A DNA stretch of 36,300 nucleotides, taken from positions 1 to 36,300 of the forward strand of contig JAKCWW010005480.1 in assembly GCA_026260175.1 (NCBI GenBank), given 5' to 3'. The stretch is from Reticulitermes lucifugus (taxonomy: Eukaryota > Arthropoda > Insecta > Blattodea > Rhinotermitidae). Below the pieces are notes generated by a model that saw only the letters and a program-made list of their open reading frames with translations, did not search any database and was not told the DNA's origin. This document shows positions 28,868 to 36,300 of the stretch, one piece after another (within the stretch, counting starts at the first letter, position 1; every line of letters starts with the position of its first letter). The translations under genes were made by a program, and so were the position numbers.

Positions 28868-30387
28868 CTATAAAATATTTAAGGCTTCATGTGAATATAT
28901 TTCATACGAAGAGATCTTGTACTGCATTTCTTTTCTTTTCTTTGCTGGATGAATTTTATGCCAGTTTCCATGCTGTGACTTTGTCCCCAGATAACCTACC
29001 ATAGATCTGTTTGGTTTCTCCCCATCATTACATATCACCAGTCTATCTTCATCACTGTCTTCACTATACTGCATCAAATATTTGACTGCACAGTGTTCAC
29101 TTTCACCTTTCCAGATTTGATCTTCATTGAAGGTAGCATGCGGATTGCAAGTTGCATTTTTCTGTGACAATGTGAAACATGAACTGTGAATTTTTCTTTG
29201 GTGTTTCTGCAGCAAAAAGTTTCGAGTGAATGTGGCTTCACAGGCATCACATTTAAAAGGGCGTTCTCCAGTATGGGTCAAGATGTGCCGTTTGAGATCA
29301 GTGGACCACCCAAATACTTTGGAACATAAGTGGCATGGATATTTCTTCTTAGATGTGGGGGAAGACAAAATCTTCTCAACATCACACAACACAAGTTCTG
29401 ATTCTACAGAGCTGTGGTTCAGTTTCCCATTTTGCTGACAGTACACCTTCTTTGGAGATTTCTGTTTGCGGCTTGATGCTCCCCGTGGAGATTTTACCAC
29501 AGATCCTTCAGCCAGCTTCATTCGGTTTTCTGCACTGTCATCACTCTCCTCTAAGGTGACAAAACAAAACTTCAAAGGGTTAAAGTCATCTAATTCTTCA
29601 ATACTCTTTGCACTTCCCTCCATCTTAATGCCGCCTGTGTTAGCAGTCACTTCTGAATTTGGTTTATTTTTCATAGGATGATGTTGACATTTCTCATTTG
29701 GTTCTGATAAAATAGTGGTGCCTTCATTAAAACACTCATTGTTTTCTAATATTACTGAATTTTCATGTTTTAATACCAATTTAGTTACGCAATTTTCCAG
29801 TCGTTTTTGCAGGTCACATTTAACAAGAGGAACATCACTGGAAGAAGACGAAGAAGAAGAAGATGATGATGACGACGATAATGAAATTGATAAGATGGAG
29901 TGTGAATGCTGACTGTTCTTCTCCCTTGCACGTTGCCCGATATCCACCAATACATCCAGTCCAGCTGGAGTGCCGTTTTTCAAAAAACTTCCTTCGAAAG
30001 AGCCTGACATTACACTGCACGTTTGATCTGTCCCTTCTGTTTGCAACACAGATGATGGGGAAGACATGGTGCTTTTTGTAGGAAATCTAGTATCTCCATT
30101 ATTTGAGGAACCTGGCTCACAATGGCTAGAAACTCTCAGGTAGCGCAGGGCTGAATTGCGTTTTAATACTCTTTCAAGGATTGTTTCTGTCTTCTTCTTT
30201 TGTAAACATGGTGTTGTGACATGTTTCTGCATACACTGTGCTGTGTCATCAGATGGCAGGATAGTGACATACTTTAATGGACTGCCAGTGGCTTCCTGAG
30301 AAACGTGTTGAGCAAAATGTTGCAACAGCAAAGATGCAGAGTTGAAACTAGATTTGCAATCTGAACATCTTAAGGAACTTGTGACTT
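28868..30387 (-). CDS. C2H2 zinc-finger protein, terminal exon (5' partial)
   Basis: On the - strand the acceptor CTGCTTACAG is followed at 30387 by AA (end of a codon) and an open frame of 505 residues to TAG at 28868-28870. There is no ATG at the head; a finger is already present there, so more exons lie upstream. Finger 1 has C7, C10, H23, H27. Residues 170-183 are a poly-Ser run. Finger 2 has C351, C354, H367, H371, followed by the canonical linker TGERP and finger 3 with C379, C382, H395, H400. The C-terminal part has an acidic stretch (SEDSDEDR) and a basic PAKKRKE that could be a nuclear signal. It is probably a nuclear DNA-binding regulator. The orthologue was not recognised. It converges on the THOC2-like gene. 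Confidence 0.88.
29862..29903 (-). repeat. Poly-Ser coding repeat
   Basis: About fourteen consecutive Ser codons (TCG/TCA/TCT types, seen as GAAGAAGACGA-like triplets on the + strand) in the zinc-finger protein. Mixed codons suggest an old, selected tract rather than recent slippage. Position is approximate. Confidence 0.6.
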
Positions 30388-31060
30388 CTGTAAGCAGACA
30401 GGATATTATAGTTAGTACCCATCAGACAAAGGCAAACTGCTGAGGATATGACATGAGGTTATTTACTCTGAATTCAAAATTTAAAATTTCTCAAACATTT
30501 AAATGTACAGAGCATATTTTATTTTCATTCTATCTACAAATTGTGCCCTTCTCTTCCTTTGCAGAGAATAGGTACCTTGAAGGCCAGAGATTTGAAAGGA
30601 TAATTGGCTTACCCACTATTAAAACATTTCTTTAACGTTACTGAATGTGTAAATGATATAAACAAGTATTAGACCAAAAGAATTGATCTGACACAAATTG
30701 GTCACTTAGAACAATGCAGTTACGTGTTTTACTTTTGTTGATTTCTGGTTTAGACGTCAGTTACTTTATGAAGGTATATTACCGAATAACTTCTTAGACA
30801 TCAGAATGCTGGTAAAACCTAATGTTTTCTGCAATTCAGCAGAATGTGTTCTGCCAATCAAATTCTACAACTTCATATAAAAAATGTTTCTCAGTATTCC
30901 GAGGCAAACAAAAGATATACACGAGAATTATGCTTTTTAAATGTTTATAAAAGTACACAGGATACATACTATACATAAAACAAAATACTGATCACATTAA
31001 TTTTTAAGTCAATACCAACAAATGCACAAGATTATTAAGACATACGAGATGTATTTACAA

Positions 31061-31103
31061 CCCCTATGTATGTTTTAGCAAATAAATTGCCATCCTCAGT
31101 GGT
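31061..31103 (-). ncRNA. Degenerate hammerhead ribozyme motif (left arm)
   Basis: On the - strand CTGAGGA replaces CTGATGA and TAAAAC replaces GAAAC, with a GCAA/TTGC stem II between and ACATACATAGGGG after it. Two core substitutions make cleavage unlikely. The order and spacing show descent from the same module as 350-391. Confidence 0.55.
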
Positions 31104-31397
31104 ATTTAATAAAAGAACTACAAGTACTTATTGCATCCAAATACACAACAGTTGGTTTTACAATAGACGTATTTATGCAGCTTACAAAGTTAAAATATGT
31201 AGATGCATGAAATTATAAAATTAAAAAAGAACAATAATACATTATGCCTCAAGTAGTGATTATAAATAAATATGCATTATAAATAAATATGCATATTTAT
31301 TTATAATCACTACTTGAGGCATAATGTATTATTGTTCTTAGTTTTTAATTTTAAAATTTCATGCATCTACATATTTTAATTTTGTAAGCTGCACATA

Positions 31398-31803
31398 CAG
31401 TAGAACCCCCGCATCCGTGGATTTGGTATCCGCGGTTAACCGCCCGAAAATATTAAATGGAAAATTCCAGAAATAAACGATTCATAAGTTTCAAATTGCG
31501 CTCCATTCTGAGTAACATGGTGAAACCCGCCCGCCCCGTCATGCTCAGTACATGACTCATCTCTCTTTGTCCTCCGTACCCACGCTGGCCCGCTTTACTC
31601 GCATCCACAAGTATAATAATGTACAATGTATTTTATTATTATTTAATGTCGGTAATGTTTTATTGTGCGTAATTTATCAATTAAACTTTAGGTATGCATG
31701 TAAACGAAAAACGACTTATATATAGGGTTCGCTACTATCCGCGGTTTTGGGCATCAGCGGTAGGTCTTGGAACATATCACCTGCGAATACAGGGGGACTA
31801 CTG
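31398..31803. mobile_element. Tigger-like (pogo superfamily) non-autonomous element, 406 bp
   Basis: Ends are CAGTAGAACCCCCGCATCCG and (complement) CAGTAGTCCCCCTGTATTCG, with TA duplications at 31396-31397 and 31804-31805. The interior has CCGCGG-containing repeats at both sides, and on the - strand GGATAGTAGCGAACCCTATA. As I remember it, this is close to mammalian Tigger1/MER2. No transposase frame. It interrupts the right arm of the foldback, so it inserted later. Confidence 0.75.
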
Positions 31804-32534
31804 TATACTTCTATTGTAAAACCAGCTATTGTGTATTTGGATGCCATACGTACTTGTAGTTCTTTGATAAATTTAATAATATTTGCCGAAACATATGTAG
31901 GGGTTGTAAATACATCTCATACTTGTTAATAATCTTGTGCATTTGTTGGTTTTGACTTAAACTCACAATAAAATACACGATACGTGCAACATAAAATTTG
32001 ATCACATTAAATTCTGTATTTATAGAATTTTTAGAGACAGAGAGTACTAATCACATAAACAGAAAATGTGCAAGAATTACTTACATATCAAGCACCAGCA
32101 AAAATTTAGTGGCTGTAAAAGACTTCTGTATTTCGATATGTTACACTTGAAATATTACAGGAACTTGATAACTTACTAAGGCATTTGCCTCTGTTAATCA
32201 CACCATATTAATAACCAAGCTACTTCACTGTGACATAAATGGAAGTGCCAGTAAATGTCTTCTTAACTTGAGTGAAGTTCATCACAGAGTGACTGAAGAC
32301 TGTATCCTGCACACACTCCTATCTTCTATATTAATGATCTATCACTTGATATTAACTCGGTGTTTAGACTGATTCTACTTGTGGATAAATGTACTAACTG
32401 CTGAGCTAGATGTAGTCACCTTGTAGAAGCAACACCATTCAAAGCAGCATCAAAGGAATTCCTTTTAACTTGCATGTCCTACACCTTGCTTTCTAGATCT
32501 ATGGAATGTATTTATCTGCCTAGTTACAACATAC

Positions 32535-32595
32535 CTGTGTATGTTTGCATTACAGATTTCCCTGCAATAGCCGATCATGAAGACTGTTTCAGCAA
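32535..32595 (-). other. Exon-like segment, possibly an upstream exon of the zinc-finger gene
   Basis: On the - strand it has an acceptor TTTTTTATGTTTCAG, 61 bases with one open frame (AETVFMIGYCREICNANIH) and a donor ACACAG/GTATGT. Its phase (2) does not fit the 30387 exon directly, so a further exon or a non-coding role would be needed. Good splice signals are the only support. Confidence 0.22.
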
Positions 32596-33584
32596 CTGAA
32601 ACATAAAAAATCTGAATTGAAGCAATACTCATGCTGTCTGGTATCAACAATCATATAGTGAACACCATCTAACAAGGTTTCAGACAGTTCAGTTGAATCT
32701 CCTTCACCATAATGAGTTCCCCCTAAATATTTTTCTCCAACTTGAATTTCTGTCAATAAGATGAAAACTCAACACCTTCTTCCTAATATAAAAGGCCACC
32801 CTTGCTGGAATGAGTGTGTGTATGATATGTGCGTTAACAACAGGAAGTTGAACCTGTCACTAAAATGAAACCTCAAAGATTAAAATATTACTTTCAGTAA
32901 AGTTAGTCAATGAAAATTTGTAAAAGTTACATCTCAGACGATTAACAAGTGGGCCTCCTGTTCTGTGTTCGACTGTAATTACATTAGGTTTTTAACAGTT
33001 TTTACAAAGTTAACACAGTTGGACAATTCCATTTTATCATCCTACATAACGGACATGTGTTCAGAAATGACTCCCTGAATGGTTTCATATATTCACATAT
33101 GTTGGCATTTAAATACAATCAATTACTGTCCTTCAAACTATTCTTCGTAGCATAAATTTGTCTCTCAATACTTCACTGTTACCCACGTATAACTTAATAT
33201 AACCTCTTCAATTAACGCAATAACATGACTTTTTGCATGCCACTTCATCAAGAATTTCAGTCTGGTTACCACGCTAACCGCACGGAAACTAAATATATCA
33301 CAGTAATGCTAAATAACTACAACGTCAACTTCTACCGTCATAAATACAATACGCCGTTCTCCCAAATTTAAACACGTAGTTTTAACACCAGCCCATCCCC
33401 TGACACGCGTAATGATTAACATATACGCAATTCTACATAATTTTAAGAAGCATGAGATACATGTACTTGATGTTTGTAATATATGTATCTCGGCATTCAC
33501 TATTTACGAATAGTTTAATAATTAAAAACGTATTTACGTAAGGGCTTCAACTTTTAAATTGCAAATACAAATAATGTAAACTTT

Positions 33585-33625
33585 TGACAGCCATCTTGTC
33601 AACATCCGGTTCCGGTAACACACCC
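33585..33625 (-). promoter_or_regulatory. Candidate promoter/start region of the zinc-finger gene
   Basis: On the - strand ACCGGAACCGGATGT (two ETS-type GGAA/GGAT cores) is followed by GACAAGATGGC, a full YY1-type motif often found just after animal start sites. It also starts a 15-codon frame. Local CpG density is higher than in the introns. No TATA box is visible. Linking it to the gene at 28868-30387 is an inference from orientation. Confidence 0.35.
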
Positions 33626-33899
33626 ACCTTTACAAATACACTGTTATTTTATTCACAAAAATGTTTTAAAATTTAAATTGTTCATCAATTTACTTTCATA
33701 TCGTAAATTGCTTCAATTAATAGAACTACAACTTCATAAAAACTACCTCCTGTACCATAATTTATGTCACGCACTGCAAGTCACTTTGAACTATAGCATA
33801 CGATATGCTACATAGCGTGATGGCAGTTGCTGTTCGTATCAGAGCTGTTGATACGCATGGATTTACTGAATTGGTCATGAGGCTTTAAACACTGGCCGC

Positions 33900-34018
33900 T
33901 GTGACAAATTTACGCATGCCCAAATTGTTTCAACGCGTCATGTTAAGTTGTGCCGGAAAGATCCGCACGTTCTGAGCGTTCATGATGTAACATTTCAGTG
34001 TCATTATTAGATTGTCTG
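33900..34018 (+). promoter_or_regulatory. Candidate divergent promoter and first exon
   Basis: CpG-bearing sequence with GCCGGAAAGATCCGCACG is followed by a strong donor-like CTG/GTGAGTAT at 34019. This could be a non-coding first exon of a + strand gene beginning about 300 bp from the - strand candidate. No downstream coding exon was seen. Confidence 0.25.
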
Positions 34019-34598
34019 GTGAGTATATATATTTCACAATGCCCGTTGAGTCCTATAATAAGGAAACAAGTGCAAAACTTAGTTTACGCTAGGACATTCC
34101 TAGGTACGTGACTTATAAATCACAGTTCCATTAATACCATTGCAAAGTACTGTCTGCCATCTTGTGACTGTCATGAGCTCGTTGGTAGTGATAACTAGAA
34201 ATTAGATTTACGAAAAACTAACGTAACATGCATGTATCTGTTCTCTAAAATTTACAAAAGTATGCTGTCTCAATACAAAGTTATCCTATTAAGTGACGCA
34301 GACCCTTACATAATGCACAGTTGCTTTAGCTCCTAGGTTTCTACTTTCACTCTCCTTCCGGGACATAATTTGCATTGCAGTCTCTCACATTGTTCTGTGT
34401 ACCACCATATTTTCTATAAGTGTGTGATGCTCGCCTCCCAAGATAAATTTCTAGGCGGATAAACACCTTGCAGCGCCTACAAATATGGCAGCACAATAGG
34501 ATTATTTAAACACAACAGTAAGACTCTGCGGCATCTCATGTAAAAGCTCAGCCCTGTCCTTGTAATTTTTTAAACAGCAACGATAGTCTTGTATCATG

Positions 34599-34654
34599 GA
34601 TTTCATTGCAGAATGTTGCACATATCGCACTGTGCGACATTCTGCAATGAAATC
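34599..34654. repeat. 24-bp inverted repeat (hairpin), 8-nt loop
   Basis: Arms 34599-34622 and 34631-34654 are complementary at 23 of 24 positions (a T/C difference at one site), with loop TATCGCAC. No terminal repeat or target duplication was seen around it. It is long enough for a precursor-like hairpin in RNA. Confidence 0.8.
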
Positions 34655-35751
34655 GTCACTGTACGTAATTAGGACTATAGAAATATAGCCTTCATTCCAG
34701 CTTGTACTACGTATTTCAATGACATCCAAGACTTAGTGACAAATATTTCTAGTTTCCATATTGGCTCGTATGATTTTGAAATTTTTATATTACATTTAAT
34801 TACACCACACTTTACTGCCAAATGCTGTCGTATCTTGCTGTATTGTCATAATAGGAACTTCAGCTACCGTTGAATTTTTTTACTTCAATAGAATGATCAG
34901 AACGGAACACAGCAACGTAAATTCACGTTCTCCATCCGGTCTGATAGTAATGAGACGTCTGGTAGGCTAGCCCTTTTTAGTTACATTGGAAAAAATGTTC
35001 AAGTTTTTTATTCTTCTTGAACGTTAGTACCTAACAGCATATTCGATTTAGTTTCCCTGGCGTCGTTACTTTATTTCAGAAATGGCCTGGTGGGACCTTT
35101 TAGCATGCTCGTCGCTGAGTTTCAAAGGTTTGTTGGCAAGAAAACCAAGTGATAATGAAGGAAATTTACTTTAAGTGATATATTTCACCCGATTATACTG
35201 TAGGGTAGAAACAGTTACTCAACTGTCTGTAGTTTGGCTCTGTTGTTGCCCCGAAAGTTATCAACTACGAATGTGCATGCTTCATATGCTGTGCACAGAC
35301 TACCTTCTAGGACTTCATTAAAATCTCCACTCATTCGTGAACTTCTTTATGTGTGATCCGTTTTTTGAATTCGGCATCACTTATCCGTGGGAACATTTAT
35401 TGGCGTTATGGCATATCTTCTACATTACAGTTAATTGTCAACGTATAATTCTTATCAGTCAACTATTGATGTGAATGGTAATATAGTAGTGAAATTTCTC
35501 TTGTCCGTTGTTAAAAGCAAGGGCTTATTCGTAAACTAAATATTATGACACTGTCGCATGTATCTCCATCAAAATTGCAGCGAAGTGTAATGACACAAAT
35601 TGTCTTGTTTATTGGTCTACTGAATTACGCTTTCGCAATTGCACTGACTGTAAATAGTCGAATGAGAAATAATTCGTAAGGACAAGTGCACATGTTTAGG
35701 TAGTGGGCCAATTAAAGAAAACTACGAAGAGCTTCAGTTTGCATAATCTGC

Positions 35752-35830
35752 CTTCCTGTAGAGAATCAAACTCAAGAACCTGCGGAATATGAAGCAGGAG
35801 TGTTGTGTATTTTACCGCGATATTCCGGAC
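35752..35830 (-). repeat. tRNA-derived SINE-like sequence
   Basis: On the - strand CGCGGTAAAATACACAACAC (A-box position), an anticodon-loop-like CTGCTTCATATTCCGCAGG and a B-box-like GAGTTTGATTCTC follow at tRNA spacing. No convincing acceptor stem, so it is a SINE relic rather than a tRNA gene. Confidence 0.5.
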
Positions 35831-36300
35831 CCTGAATTTTTGCAGCTCTTACATACCGGGCCTATGCTATGTTCTGGTTTATGTGTCCAGGGCTGTAAAA
35901 TGTTGCTTGGTTATTCCCTATTTAAAGAATGATGAATAGTCATTCTCATGCGTATAACTAGAAGTCACTGGAAGCCAGAATCACAATGCTTGTAAAAAAA
36001 GTTTGTATTCGACAGGGGGCTTGGCTGATTGCGAACGGGAGGGGACACAGGCACCATGTTTGCCACATGGTTAGTCTGTCTCCAGTTTGCACATCGGTAT
36101 TCGATGAAACGTAAGACAGCTTCAACCAAGTTTATTTCGAGTGGGCAACAGCGCATTGTAGCGGGGCCATGCACAGACCCACCCTTCAAAGCTATGCTGC
36201 CACGTTGGCGTGACGTGAGGAAAAAGTCTTTCCAGACATTAAACTAACTCCATGGAGCAGAGTCCTTCTTGAGAAGCTAACAGGTCGTCAGCTAGTCAAG

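Larger units (their letters stand above)
30989..32010. mobile_element. Inverted-dimer Penelope-like insertion with 12-bp target-site duplication
   Basis: TGATCACATTAA lies at 30989-31000 and 31999-32010. Inside, arms of about 270 bp (31003-31276 and 31288-31961, the latter split by a Tigger-like insert) are inverted copies with several percent divergence. A 37-nt single-copy tail (31962-31998) follows. Each arm carries a decayed hammerhead module: the right arm has GCCGAAACATATGTAGGGG, identical at its core to the intact module at 370-390; the left arm (complement) has CTGAGGA...TAAAAC. Inverted duplications and short tails are known for Penelope-like elements. Confidence 0.7.
30388..33589 (-). 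other. Probable intron/5' region of the zinc-finger gene
   Basis: No convincing further zinc-finger exon was found. It contains the foldback insertion at 30989-32010 and one exon-like segment at 32535-32595. The rest is AT-rich and featureless. Confidence 0.4.
34019..36300. other. CpG-richer DNA without a recognised gene
   Basis: It contains a second YY1-type motif (GCCATCTTG on the + strand, 34156-34164), a strong hairpin (34599-34654), a tRNA-derived SINE (about 35752-35830) and a GC-richer block at 36010-36240 with open frames on both strands that match nothing I recognise. Confidence 0.5.

Noticed and set aside
32081..32108. 28-nt microexon candidate on the - strand (acceptor CTTTTACAG, donor GTAAGT)
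   Set aside because: Joining it to the exon at 30387 in the required phase creates a stop codon at the junction.
34502..34735. 75-codon open frame on the - strand across the hairpin
   Set aside because: No ATG at its head (it begins right after a TAA), no homology recognised, and its middle is just the inverted repeat.
1..36300. CRISPR arrays, operons, riboswitches, rRNA or functional tRNA genes
   Set aside because: None is visible; the window is eukaryotic and the tRNA-like pieces lack acceptor stems.

Overview
The window is nuclear DNA of an animal, most likely an insect. It is AT-rich and CpG-poor, with small exons in long introns and many decayed transposons (mariner/Tc1, pogo/Tigger, several LINE types, tRNA-derived SINEs, Penelope-like pieces). 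A LINE relic with the endonuclease-reverse transcriptase tail common in cockroaches and termites hints at Blattodea or another polyneopteran; that placement is an inference. No prokaryotic features were seen.

Two protein-coding genes converge. On the + strand (509-21658) nine exons join in perfect phase into a 404-residue, very charged C-terminal tail (Lys/Glu/Arg/Ser-rich, KRRK motif, Gly/Ser/Tyr patch). I read it as the tail of THO complex subunit 2 (THOC2), which couples transcription to mRNA export; the folded N-terminal part lies upstream of the window. Its introns include an 11.8-kb one packed with transposon relics. The last intron opens with an exact U12-type AT-donor. On the - strand (28868-30387) lies the terminal exon of a C2H2 zinc-finger gene: one finger at the start of the exon, a poly-Ser run, and two linked fingers near the end. 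Its upstream exons were not found with certainty. A CpG-richer, ETS/YY1-motif-bearing segment near 33.6-34.0 kb may be its promoter and may be bidirectional.

Layout: 182-520 Penelope-like insertion with an intact hammerhead-ribozyme core, whose target-site duplication covers the 3' splice site of the first visible THOC2 exon; 509-3498 exons 1-4; 3499-15323 giant intron (pogo-type MITE, LINE relics, reverse-transcriptase relic, foldback); 15324-15509 exon 5; 15510-18919 intron (two SINEs, a foldback with 12-bp direct repeats, a Tc1-type element with a nested MITE, a mariner relic); 18920-20336 exons 6-8; 20337-21621 U12 intron; 21622-21658 last exon; 21659 to about 23180 probable 3' UTR; 23.2-28.9 kb intergenic DNA plus probable 3' UTR of the zinc-finger gene; 30989-32010 an inverted-dimer Penelope-like insertion split by a Tigger-like element; 33.2-36.3 kb CpG-richer DNA with promoter candidates, a 24-bp-arm hairpin and a SINE.

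The most notable signal is the hammerhead-bearing insertion. It sits in the sense orientation in a THOC2 intron, about 120 bases before an exon, and has duplicated that exon's splice acceptor. A second, degenerate copy of the same hammerhead module lies in the foldback at 31 kb, so the two insertions appear to be one family.
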